Shown here in pieces: positions 49,139 to 57,453 of a stretch of 64,000 nt of DNA. This stretch comes from a bacterium. GTDB taxonomy: Bacteria > JAJVIF01. The stretch is from the NCBI GenBank assembly GCA_022072165.1, contig JAJVIF010000001.1, positions 1,302,001 through 1,366,000 of the forward strand, written 5' to 3'. The first letter of the stretch is position 1. Every line of letters starts with the position of its first letter. Both the position numbers and the translations under genes were made by a program. Under the pieces are notes generated by a model. The model was given only the letters and a program-made list of their open reading frames with translations, did not search any database and was not told the origin of the DNA.

Positions 49139-52003
49139 TTAAGGGCAGTGGTACTCCTGGTCATCGGCCTGGATGAACTCGACATCTGCCGCGACTCGGG
49201 GGATCGCGACCACGATGCTCCAGTTGCCGTCATCAAAGGGGCACTCTGCGTTGTAGAAGTCCCGGTGCCAGTCGACCCGGACCGGCTTTTCAGTGCCAGG
49301 TTCCGGCAGTTTGACACAGTCGATTACCGGCTGGCGCGTGATAGCCAGAACTCCCACGTTAATGGCCAGGACCATCTCCTGCTCGAAGTTCACCGGGGGC
49401 GGGGCGGAGCCGGGGTACCGGGAAGTCCAGTACTGCTGCCAGTGGCTGCCATCGCGGATGACCACCTCAGCGGGCCCGAACTGCTCGGACTGGCGGCCAT
49501 CAGAGAGGAGGCGGAAATCCGTGCAGAGGGGGGGACAGGGCGGCGCGGTGGTCATCGACTCCCGCCACTCGACCTCCCCGGCAAACTTGTTGATCGACAC
49601 CACTTTGAGGGGTCGCCAGAAGCCCGGCGTCCCGCAGTTCGCCCCCGGGAAGATCTGGGTGTACTCCACGATGAGCTGGGGTGTGGCAGGTCGTTGGATG
49701 CAGTCAATCCGGATCTGATGCGGGTTGAGGCTCACGGCACCAGGAGAAATCGCCAGCAACGAGCGGGTCTGGAAATTGATCTCCGGCGCTGGCGGCTCGT
49801 TGGGATACGCCTCCTGCCAGAAGAGGTTCCACTGCTCCTGATTCGTAATCAGCAGGCGGTACGGCCCATCCTTGTAGGAGACTTGCCGGTCGACGACGAC
49901 CTCGAAGGGCTCACAGGCGGGAGGCGGACAGGGCGCGCCCTGCTCCTCCCGGACTGTCCAGCGGACATTGCCGTTGAAGCGATTGAAGGCTGCGACGGCA
50001 TACTGCTGATTCACGAAGGGCGGGCAGTTCTCGCCAGCGGAGATGATGGTGTAAACCACTTCGAGGTCCACGCCACCTACGCCGTTGGGGGTCCGCCGGA
50101 TGCAGTCGATCACTACGCGGCGTCCGGGACTCGCGACTCCCATGGCGACCACACTCTGCTGCTCGAAATTCACCGGCGGTCGCGGGACATTGGGGAACGC
50201 CTGAAGCCAGTACTGCTCCCACTGCACAATGTTGGTGATGAGCTGCTGATACGCCCCTTCTTTGAAATGGGGTTGATTCTGGATCAGCAACTGGAACGGT
50301 TCACACGCCTGGGGCTCGCAGGGCGGAGCCTGGCGATCCCGTCGATCGAAAGTCGCGGCGGGCGTGAAGGGGATCACTCCGATATGTACCGGCGTGTTGA
50401 TGATCTGCGGGGTCTCGCAGTTGGCACCCGGCGCTACGCCCTCCCAGCCGACATCAACCCGCTCCAGTGGAATCCCAGGACCCGGCGTGGGATTCGCCTT
50501 GAGCTCGATGATGTTGGCGTTATAGCCCTGACGTGAGGCGGACCCGACGGAGACCACCAGCACCCTTTCGGTGGCGAAGTCGACGCAGGGGACCGGTCCG
50601 GGGACCTGCAGCACCTGCCAGAGTTCCTGCAACTGTCCTGGCTGCTGGAGCATCAATTCCCGCGGGGGCTGACCGGCAGCCGGCGTGGTGCCATGGAAGA
50701 GCGTCTGGAACGGAACGTTGCCCAGCCCGCACTCAGTGATCCGCTGGGACTGCCGCCAGGCGACGGCGTTCCACTTCGGTCCCAGCCACATCCGGAACGG
50801 GGAGGTCATGACGGTCTGTACACCGCATCCAGCGCCTGGACTCACAGTCGAGTAGCAAAGTTCCGGCAGGAGGCTGGAATGGGGCATGAGCGACGGCAGC
50901 ACGGCATAGCCGCTTGTGGGCCGACTCCCCATGAAGGCAGCGTAGACGTTGAAGCACTGGAAGTTCACCGGCGGCGGGGCAGAGCCCGGCTGATGTTCCG
51001 CCCAGAGCTGCTGCCATTCGGCGGGGTTCGTGATCAGCTGTTCCCGGCCCTGCTGAATCGCGGAGTGCTGCCCATCGACCAGCGGTCGGAAAGGAGCACC
51101 ACCGGCACCATCGGAACAGGGTTCGGGGGTCGAGTTAAAGCCGATTTCATTCTCGAAGTGGAAGCCCGCCGAGTCATCAGCGCGGACCACCAGCCGGTCC
51201 TGCGGGCCGCTGCCAGGGATGGTGCCGCTCCAGATGTTGTCGCCAGCGATGGCATCCGGCGCTTCCCCGATGTCGTTCATTGAGTAGAGCACCGGCAGTG
51301 GGGACCCAGGGAAAAAGGCATTCACCTGCAGCGGGACATTGTTGGCCTGCCAGTCGATGACCAGTGCGGAAATGGTGGTGCCTTCGAGGGTCAGATTTTC
51401 AACAATCGGTTCCTGTCGGGCGGTCGGGAACGACGCATCGAGGTAGAACCGGAGTCCACCAAAGTTCGTAGCTCCCTGGGGCCACTGGATCCGAATCTGC
51501 CCTTCCAGCGATGACCCACCAAGGAAGCGACGTCGTTCCTGATCCTTACCGATGGCCACGACCGGCTTGCGCTGCCCGAAGCCAGGAGCCGCCGGATAAT
51601 CGCCCCCCCGCTCGGGGGTCGCGAAGCCATCGGGACCCAGAATCCGGTTGCCGTTCAGGTTGTAAAACGCTACCCAGAGTCCAAAGGCGGTGTACCGGGT
51701 TTTGTTGGTGAAACGCGCATGGATGTCCCAGATGCGGGTCACCGGATCGTAGTTCGTCTCCAGCAGGTCGACCTGGACGTAGGGGTCGACTACCAGCTGA
51801 CCGGTCCGTTCATCGATCGCCTGCAGCACCGGGCTGCCAGTGGCATCCAGGGCCAGCTCATAGGCTCCCCACATCGAGCTTTGAGGCGGATCGGCCTGCT
51901 GGGGTGTCGCCGGTACAGCAGGTGACTTCTGCCTGCTACAGGCACTGAGCATGAACGCCAGCAAACAGACGGCGAGCATGAGACGGGAGATGGCGGTCCA
52001 CAT
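49139..52003 (-). CDS. lipoprotein with five tandem PrcB-like domains
   Basis: A 954-residue lipoprotein (lipobox MLSAC, Cys near 22). Residues 45-200 contain a domain with RIWDIHARFTNKTRYTAF. Residues about 200-295 form a domain with DAIAGDNIWSGTIPG. Then come five repeats of ~120-130 residues, at about 303-427, 432-558, 567-690, 697-822 and 827-946. Each starts with a Gln/Glu-Trp segment (ITNPAEWQQLW, ITNQEQWNLFW) followed by PPVNFE or VDF and a Gly-rich strand. These features match the PrcB C-terminal domain (PF14343-like), which in Treponema partners a protease. Each repeat also has conserved cysteines. The ATG at 52003 starts the signal peptide; an in-frame start 38 codons upstream is rejected. 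Confidence 0.78.
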   Translation of the reverse strand: MWTAISRLMLAVCLLAFMLSACSRQKSPAVPATPQQADPPQSSMWGAYELALDATGSPVLQAIDERTGQLVVDPYVQVDLLETNYDPVTRIWDIHARFTNKTRYTAFGLWVAFYNLNGNRILGPDGFATPERGGDYPAAPGFGQRKPVVAIGKDQERRRFLGGSSLEGQIRIQWPQGATNFGGLRFYLDASFPTARQEPIVENLTLEGTTISALVIDWQANNVPLQVNAFFPGSPLPVLYSMNDIGEAPDAIAGDNIWSGTIPGSGPQDRLVVRADDSAGFHFENEIGFNSTPEPCSDGAGGAPFRPLVDGQHSAIQQGREQLITNPAEWQQLWAEHQPGSAPPPVNFQCFNVYAAFMGSRPTSGYAVLPSLMPHSSLLPELCYSTVSPGAGCGVQTVMTSPFRMWLGPKWNAVAWRQSQRITECGLGNVPFQTLFHGTTPAAGQPPRELMLQQPGQLQELWQVLQVPGPVPCVDFATERVLVVSVGSASRQGYNANIIELKANPTPGPGIPLERVDVGWEGVAPGANCETPQIINTPVHIGVIPFTPAATFDRRDRQAPPCEPQACEPFQLLIQNQPHFKEGAYQQLITNIVQWEQYWLQAFPNVPRPPVNFEQQSVVAMGVASPGRRVVIDCIRRTPNGVGGVDLEVVYTIISAGENCPPFVNQQYAVAAFNRFNGNVRWTVREEQGAPCPPPACEPFEVVVDRQVSYKDGPYRLLITNQEQWNLFWQEAYPNEPPAPEINFQTRSLLAISPGAVSLNPHQIRIDCIQRPATPQLIVEYTQIFPGANCGTPGFWRPLKVVSINKFAGEVEWRESMTTAPPCPPLCTDFRLLSDGRQSEQFGPAEVVIRDGSHWQQYWTSRYPGSAPPPVNFEQEMVLAINVGVLAITRQPVIDCVKLPEPGTEKPVRVDWHRDFYNAECPFDDGNWSIVVAIPRVAADVEFIQADDQEYHCP

Positions 52004-52256
52004 GTGAACGCTCCCAGATAGCGAATGGAGGTGGGAAAAGGCAGTTCTGCCAGGACGTGCAGCGTTATGGTCCCCTACGGTGCCGAAGGATGTCAAGGGC
52101 AAACGTGGTTCGCACAAGTCGGGAACTTTGGCCTGTGAGCGACGTCAAACCTGCCACTAACGGGATTACTGGCGCTCCCGCTGGCAGCTTCGACGCGTTC
52201 CCTGAGCGCGCTTCTTTCAAAACCCATCTCTTTTGGAGCACAAAGGAGTACTCCCC

Positions 52257-52904
52257 ATGCGCCGATTTCTCTGCGGCCTGCCGCTGCTGGTGCTGACAGT
52301 CGCGCTGGCTGGCTGTTCTGGGGGCTCGACCCCGGTCGCGACCGATCTGGACCGTAGCGCCACGGAAGCCGGTGGCGGCTCTCCGCCCCAGCCGCCCCGG
52401 GGCTGTCCCCGCTTCTTCGACATCATCCTGTCTCATCGGGGGCCGGGACCGGACCCCATCACCCACCCCGGGCATCTGATGGTGGATGCCTGTGTCAATC
52501 CGAACGAGCCGAATCACGCCGCCATCGCCTTCAAGCTTCGGGAGGGGGATCACATCCTCCGGATTCCGGGGATCAGCGTGGACTGCCCGGAGGGCGCGAA
52601 CGGCGAATGCTTCCGTGGGCATCGGCTCGAGGAGCGGGGGAACGACGAGCGGGGGGTCCGGATTGTCTGGAACACCGCCTTCAGCATTCGCGAAACGAAC
52701 CAGGGTCCCCGAGTGATGGGGGAACTGATCCGGAACCGCACCCGCTGGTTCACCCGGCCGAACGGCGAGAAGCATGAGGACTTCGATCGACTGGTGCTGC
52801 AGTTCCAGGGACGCCCTGGCGCGGCTCCGCCGCCTCCCCCACCCCCGCCGCCGCCGCCTCCGGGTGATGGTGGTGGTGACAGTGGTGGTCCCGGTAACGG
52901 CTAA
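52257..52904 (+). CDS. lipoprotein, RTRW family, member 1 (polyproline tail)
   Basis: A 215-residue lipoprotein with lipobox VALAGC (Cys at about 20). The mature domain (about residues 45-190) has conserved cysteines and ends with a block RNRTRWFTRPNGEKHEDFDR and LQFQG shared with the next two genes. The last 30 residues are GAAPPPPPPPPPPPP followed by Gly/Asp. AAGGAG is about nine bases before the ATG. It is the first of three tandem paralogues, each with its own terminator. No enzymatic motif is seen; cell-surface display or polymer binding is a guess. Confidence 0.78.
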   Translation: MRRFLCGLPLLVLTVALAGCSGGSTPVATDLDRSATEAGGGSPPQPPRGCPRFFDIILSHRGPGPDPITHPGHLMVDACVNPNEPNHAAIAFKLREGDHILRIPGISVDCPEGANGECFRGHRLEERGNDERGVRIVWNTAFSIRETNQGPRVMGELIRNRTRWFTRPNGEKHEDFDRLVLQFQGRPGAAPPPPPPPPPPPPGDGGGDSGGPGNG

Positions 52905-52954
52905 TCTCGCACGCGCAGACTCCTGACTGACGCCATCACCGATCGTCAGTCCCG

Positions 52955-52990
52955 GCATCCCCGACGCATCGTCGGGGATGCTCTGCTTTT
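52955..52990 (+). terminator. intrinsic terminator after RTRW lipoprotein 1
   Basis: A perfect 12-base stem GCATCCCCGACG with a CAT loop, followed by TCTGCTTTT. It lies about 50 bases after the stop codon. Confidence 0.8.
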
Positions 52991-53169
52991 GGGCTCTGGC
53001 ACTTGCAGCGCGCAGTACGCCAGAGATCTGCCAGATATGTGTCAAACATTTACACAGGACCTGTAAGCTACATTCAGGGCCGCTAAATAGCCCAGCAGTT
53101 CCATTGTGTCACCCGTCAGATATTAGCCATAGCACTGCATCCCGCGACTCGTGTCAGGAGCTCCAGCCT

Positions 53170-53850
53170 ATGTCAAGCGTCCGACCAGTCTGCTGCGCCC
53201 TCGCGACCGCGCTCCTGTTGAGCGCCTGCGCCGGCTCCTCTCAACCCCCGACCTCCAATGAAACCCCCGCGCTGCGTCCGACGCCCGCCGACGCTCCCAT
53301 TAGCGACAACCCCTTCCTTGATGACCTCCCTGCCGATTCTGACAGCGATCGCACCGGCGCTGGCGGAGATTTGGGAAGCGCTGACCCCGCCTGCGAGCAC
53401 AAGTTCAAGCTGGATCTCTTCGTCGCTGGCACCGGCGACCGTCCAGACTGGTACGGCCATGGCCGGCTCCGGGTCAATCCCTGTGTCTCGCCCTTTGCGG
53501 ACCACGATGGCGAGATGCGGGTCCGGCTCCCCGATGTGAACCGCGGGGTGAATGTCCGGATGCACAAGCAGGAGGACTCCACCGAGACCGAGCGCCACTA
53601 TGTCGGGCGCAAGCTCGCTGGCAAAGGGGGCGACTCCCAGGCCTCCCTGGTGATGTGGGAGATCGATGCCCGGGTCACCAATCACAGCGTGCATCCCTAC
53701 GTCCGAACGAACGGGTCGGTGACCAGGCTCCGGACCCGTTGGTTCCTGAATCGTGATGGCAGCCTGTCGCAGAGTAACGATGAGCTGGTCGCGACGTTCA
53801 CGGGCGTTCCGACTCCTGAGCAGGAACCCAAGAAGTGTAAGGACCTCTAG
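53170..53850 (+). CDS. lipoprotein, RTRW family, member 2
   Basis: A 226-residue lipoprotein with lipobox LLLSAC (Cys near 20). A Pro/Asp/Ser-rich linker (about 25-72) precedes the family domain. A CEHKFKLDLFVAG segment occupies the place of the CPRFF or CNSLF segments of the neighbours, and the RTRWFLNRDGSLSQSNDE block comes near the C-terminus, followed by ATFTGVP. AGGAG lies ten bases before the ATG at 53170. Its transcript ends in a strong hairpin, so it can be expressed independently of its paralogues. Confidence 0.78.
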   Translation: MSSVRPVCCALATALLLSACAGSSQPPTSNETPALRPTPADAPISDNPFLDDLPADSDSDRTGAGGDLGSADPACEHKFKLDLFVAGTGDRPDWYGHGRLRVNPCVSPFADHDGEMRVRLPDVNRGVNVRMHKQEDSTETERHYVGRKLAGKGGDSQASLVMWEIDARVTNHSVHPYVRTNGSVTRLRTRWFLNRDGSLSQSNDELVATFTGVPTPEQEPKKCKDL

Positions 53851-53880
53851 GGATCTTCCGTGCCCGGCTGTGTGACGTCT

Positions 53881-53915
53881 GCACCGCGCTGCTTGCCAGC
53901 GCGGTGCTTCTGTTT
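53881..53915 (+). terminator. intrinsic terminator after RTRW lipoprotein 2
   Basis: An 11-base perfect stem GCACCGCGCTG with a five-base loop, followed by TTCTGTTTG. Confidence 0.7.
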
Positions 53916-54087
53916 GTGGCCAGGACACGCAAGGGGGAGGGGACCAGCGCATCTGTCAATGCAGGGGACCAGTCTGGCTGGCACCCTGCGACTGGTCCCC
54001 TGCTGGGAGCCGACAGAAGCGCGTTGAGCCACGAAGCTATGGACATCAAGCAGCCCTGCTGCATCGACGACCCAAGGACACCTTCCC

Positions 54088-54867
54088 ATGACGCGCTTCC
54101 CCCTCCTGCTGACAGCCCTGGTGACCACCCTCGGCCTGGCGGCCTGCTCCGGTGCCACGACCAGCCCCCTCGCCCCGGCGAACAATCCTGTGCATTCGGC
54201 GCAGGTGCTGCCCGGTGATCCGTGCAACTCTCTCTTTGAAGTCAGCATCATCGTGCCTCCGGAGCACCGTGATGAAATCGGCGATCTGCCGGGGACGTTC
54301 CTCCTCAACACCTGCCCGCCATCCGGCACTGAGGGCGATGCCCTGATGACCCTGACTGCCTACGAGCGAAATGAGTCGATCACCATTCCTGGGTTTGAGG
54401 ATTTGTCGGCCGAAGTGCCGACCTGGAATGGCACCCGCGAAATTGTCCGCATCGAGCCTGACAAGGGCCGTGAAATTCGCTGGACCATGTCGGCCAGCAT
54501 CACCACCAACAGCGTGACGGCGAATCGAGTGGACGGCACCCTGAGCCGGGTACGGACTCGCTGGACCATCGATCGCAACGGCGAGCGCCGGGAGCGCCAT
54601 GACACCTTGTCGCTGAGTTTTTCCGGCTTCCAGATTTCGAGTGAAGCGCCCGGTGCTGGGCAGCCCGGCGGCGACGACAACGGCGGCGGACAGGGGGCTG
54701 ATGACGGCCCGGGCGACGACAACGGGGGCGACCAGGGGGCAGATGACGGCCCGGGCGACGACAACGGTGGCGATGAGGGGGCAGATGACGATGACCACGG
54801 TGGTCACGACGACGACGATGAGGATGACGACGACGACGACGATGAGGATGACGACGACGACGACTAG
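54088..54867 (+). CDS. lipoprotein, RTRW family, member 3 (Asp-rich repeat tail)
   Basis: A 259-residue lipoprotein with lipobox GLAAC (Cys near 20). The family domain (about residues 40-185) ends with RTRWTIDRNGERRERHDT and LSFSGF. Then come three 14-residue repeats of GDDNGGDQGADDGP and a run of more than 20 Asp/Glu residues. The tail would be strongly acidic and could bind calcium or act as a surface polyanion. It is the last of three tandem paralogues. A 25-base hairpin downstream probably ends the transcript. The start is the first ATG in a signal-peptide context; no clear Shine-Dalgarno site is seen. Confidence 0.78.
   Translation: MTRFPLLLTALVTTLGLAACSGATTSPLAPANNPVHSAQVLPGDPCNSLFEVSIIVPPEHRDEIGDLPGTFLLNTCPPSGTEGDALMTLTAYERNESITIPGFEDLSAEVPTWNGTREIVRIEPDKGREIRWTMSASITTNSVTANRVDGTLSRVRTRWTIDRNGERRERHDTLSLSFSGFQISSEAPGAGQPGGDDNGGGQGADDGPGDDNGGDQGADDGPGDDNGGDEGADDDDHGGHDDDDEDDDDDDDEDDDDDD
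54670..54795 (+). repeat. three tandem 42-base repeats encoding acidic 14-residue units
   Basis: Three 42-base units (54670-54711, 54712-54753, 54754-54795) encode GDDNGG[G/D]Q/EGADD units. A run of GAC/GAT codons follows them. Such repeats can change copy number by slippage or recombination. Confidence 0.85.
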
Positions 54868-54901
54868 TCGACTCCATCCTGCGCTGCCTGACTGCTGTGA
54901 G

Positions 54902-54926
54902 CAGGCCCCCGGATCCCGGGGGCCTG
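54902..54926. terminator. hairpin between RTRW lipoprotein 3 and the methyltransferase gene
   Basis: CAGGCCCCCGG pairs perfectly with its complement across a three-base loop between the convergent genes. The plus-strand side is followed by TACGTTTAC; it could serve both transcripts. Confidence 0.65.
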
Positions 54927-54931
54927 TACGT

Positions 54932-55954
54932 TTACTCGGAGGATGTGGCCTCAGCGGCTGCTTCGGGCTCTGCCCCAGGGGCATGGCTGGCGAGTTCGCT
55001 GAGGACCTCCTCTTCCCGGCGCGGGGGCTCGCCCCGTTCCAGTACCAACATGCCATAGACCTGCCGCACGCCTTCATCCCGGGCCACGACCGGCACGAAG
55101 GCCAGTTCTTTGAAGCCCGCGAGGGCCTGCAGGATCCGGAGGGCTTCGGCGTTGACCTGATCCGGAAGGCGCTCCATCAGGATCAGCGTCCCGCCGGGAC
55201 GAATCGACTGCATCAGGGTGTAGAGGACCGCGGCGTTGTAGCGCATCGCATGGCTACGCTGCAGGAAGCGGGCGCGGTCGACCTGCGCTTCCAGCGCGTT
55301 GTACTGCACCCGCATTTCATTGGTCATGGCGATGATGCGCCAGAACGCAGTGGTGCTGACAGCCCCGGCGGCGTTGCGGACGGGAATCAGCCGCAGTACA
55401 TCGGCGGTGTCGAAGCGGACATTTTTCAGTCCCAGGGCCTGGGCATCCCGACGGGCAGTCTTGAGGGTCGCGGGGACCCGGTCGAGGCCGAGAAACTGCA
55501 GGTCGGGTCGCTGCTGCGCGTAAAAGTTGGTCAGCATCCCGGTGCAGCAGCCGATGTCGACGATGGTCCCTTCGGGGGGGAGATGCTCTACGACCCGGGG
55601 ACCGGTCTGTCGCAGGTAGTCGTACCGGGTGCTCAGGAGCGCTCTGGCGGTGTTGGCATCGCTGAAGGTCTCGTAGAACGCCACATCATCGGTGTAGCGC
55701 GCCGCCCCCTCTCGTCCGCGACGTTGCCGGAGTTCTTCCACCTTTGCACAGCGTTCCGGTCCCAGGAGTTCCCGTACCCAGCCATAGAAGCGCTGGGGAC
55801 CCTCGGCGTCATCGAACGGGAGCACTCCATGGGCTGCCAGATGGGCGGTGATCGCAGCATCCTGCTCTGGAGTCAGGGGAGTGGGTACCAGTTCTGGCGG
55901 CAGCCCGTCGAAGGATTCTGGGGCGGGTGGGGGCATGGTCTCCGGCGCGGACAT
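54932..55954 (-). CDS. SAM-dependent methyltransferase, unknown substrate
   Basis: A 340-residue protein with a class I methyltransferase domain: SAM-binding motif I IVDIGCCTGM at about residue 132-141 (a Cys pair is unusual), an acidic residue after LGLDRVP, and a NVRFDTADVL motif. An N-terminal ~110-residue helical region precedes the domain, and the C-terminus is Glu/Ala-rich. It resembles methyltransferases of small molecules or glycans rather than DNA methylases. AAAGGA lies upstream of the ATG. No pathway neighbours are recognisable. Confidence 0.72.
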   Translation of the reverse strand: MSAPETMPPPAPESFDGLPPELVPTPLTPEQDAAITAHLAAHGVLPFDDAEGPQRFYGWVRELLGPERCAKVEELRQRRGREGAARYTDDVAFYETFSDANTARALLSTRYDYLRQTGPRVVEHLPPEGTIVDIGCCTGMLTNFYAQQRPDLQFLGLDRVPATLKTARRDAQALGLKNVRFDTADVLRLIPVRNAAGAVSTTAFWRIIAMTNEMRVQYNALEAQVDRARFLQRSHAMRYNAAVLYTLMQSIRPGGTLILMERLPDQVNAEALRILQALAGFKELAFVPVVARDEGVRQVYGMLVLERGEPPRREEEVLSELASHAPGAEPEAAAEATSSE

Positions 55955-56058
55955 CGGCAGGTCCTTTCGTGCAAGAGCGACAGGGGAACAGAGAGCGCCG
56001 GGTGGCGGATACGCCGGCCCCGGCGCGGTCGGAAAGTATCAGCGCGGCGAAGCGTGCG

Positions 56059-57330
56059 CTAGGTCCCGCGCATGATCTCGGCTTCCATGACGCGCTTGAG
56101 GCCGATCATGAAGGCGGCCATGCGGAACGGCACATTGCGTCCCTGCGCCAGGGCCACCATCTGCTCGTAGCCGGCGGTGATGAGCTTCTCGAGCTTCGCG
56201 TTGACATCCTGCTCATCCCAGCGGAACTGCTGGAGATTCTGGACCCACTCGAAGTAGGAGACGATGACACCGCCGGAGTTGGCCAGAATATCCGGCACCA
56301 CCGGGATGCCCTTATCGGCCAGGATGGCATCCGCCCCAAAGCTGACCGGCGCGTTGGCGGCTTCCACAATGACCCGGGCGCGGATGTTGCCGGCGTTGCG
56401 CTCGGTGATGACGTCCCCGAGCGCTGCGGGGATGAGGACATCGCACTCGAGCTCCAGCAAATCGTCGTTGGAAATCTTGTCGCCCCCGGTCCAGCCGGAG
56501 AGGTCACGGTTGTTTTTGCTGTACTCCAGCGCATCAGCGATGTTGAGGCCGCTGGCGTTGTAGTAGGCCCCCGAGATGTCGCTGATACCAATGACTTTGG
56601 AGCCGTGGGCAGTCAGGAGGCGGGCGGTGTTGGATCCGACATTGCCGAAGCCCTGAATGACCACCCGGGGATGCTCCCGGCTGATGCCGAGGCTTTCCAG
56701 GGTCTTGAAGGTGATGATCATCACGCCACGACCAGTGGCGGCTTCGCGTCCGAGGGACCCACCCATGCTGACCGGCTTGCCGGTCACGACCGCCGGGCTG
56801 TATCCATTGCGGCCAGAGTACTCATCCAGAACCCAGGCCATGATCTGCGGCGTGGTGTTCATATCCGGCGCCGGGATGTCGCGATAAGGGCCGAGGATGA
56901 GGCCAATCCGGCTCACGTACTTGCGGGTGAGGCGCTGGAGTTCCGACGGGCTCAGGGTGGAGGCATCACAGTTGACGCCCCCCTTGGCCCCGCCGAAGGG
57001 CAGGTCGACCAGAGCGGTTTTCCAGGCCATGAGGGCAGCCAGCGCCCGGACCTCGTTGAGGTCAACATGGGGGTGATAGCGGATGCCTCCCTTCATGGGA
57101 CCGCGGGAGCCGTTGTGCTGCACGCGGTAGCCGTGAAAGACCTCCAGCGTCCCGTCATCTTTGCGGAGGGGAATCTGGACGGACATTTCCCGGAACGGCG
57201 TTTTGAGGACCGTTCGCCAGTGCTCATCCATGCCCAGCGCATCGGCCGCCAGTTCGAACTGACGGAGTGTTGATTCGTAGATCCCATCGACCGGTGCAGC
57301 GGTCGGGGTGGTGGTCGCGGGCGTGGACAT
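56059..57330 (-). CDS. gdhA: glutamate dehydrogenase (Glu/Leu/Phe/Val dehydrogenase family)
   Basis: The enzyme interconverts glutamate and 2-oxoglutarate plus ammonium, linking carbon and nitrogen metabolism. The 423-residue protein has the substrate-site NGSRGPMKGGIRYHP, the catalytic Lys116 in PFGGAKGG, and a Rossmann dinucleotide motif QGFGNVGSN, with ANSGGVIVSYFEW at the end of the domain. Length and motifs match hexameric enzymes of the small-subunit class. AAGGAG is about 13 bases before the ATG, longer than normal. Leucine dehydrogenase is less likely because these sequence blocks are closer to glutamate dehydrogenase. A hairpin lies just upstream (57382-57404). Confidence 0.9.
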   Translation of the reverse strand: MSTPATTTPTAAPVDGIYESTLRQFELAADALGMDEHWRTVLKTPFREMSVQIPLRKDDGTLEVFHGYRVQHNGSRGPMKGGIRYHPHVDLNEVRALAALMAWKTALVDLPFGGAKGGVNCDASTLSPSELQRLTRKYVSRIGLILGPYRDIPAPDMNTTPQIMAWVLDEYSGRNGYSPAVVTGKPVSMGGSLGREAATGRGVMIITFKTLESLGISREHPRVVIQGFGNVGSNTARLLTAHGSKVIGISDISGAYYNASGLNIADALEYSKNNRDLSGWTGGDKISNDDLLELECDVLIPAALGDVITERNAGNIRARVIVEAANAPVSFGADAILADKGIPVVPDILANSGGVIVSYFEWVQNLQQFRWDEQDVNAKLEKLITAGYEQMVALAQGRNVPFRMAAFMIGLKRVMEAEIMRGT

Positions 57331-57381
57331 GCGGTGGACCGACTCCTTGAACAGGCTCGCTGGCCTGAGGTTACGTTGCAG

Positions 57382-57404
57382 GCCCCGGGTTAAAACCCCG
57401 GGGC
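57382..57404. terminator. hairpin between the secreted protein gene and gdhA
   Basis: GCCCCGGG pairs with CCCGGGGC over a seven-base loop. There is no T-run, so it is a possible but not strong terminator for the gene ending at 57454. Confidence 0.4.
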
Positions 57405-57453
57405 AAAGCCGGAGGGCATTGTAGAGCAGTCCTGCCGGCCGATTGCAGAGGAC

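Noticed and set aside
53040-53066. CRP-like site TGTGTCAAACATTTACACA before RTRW lipoprotein 2
   Set aside because: The half-sites are separated by nine rather than six bases and the inner bases do not match, so it is not supported as a CRP/FNR site.
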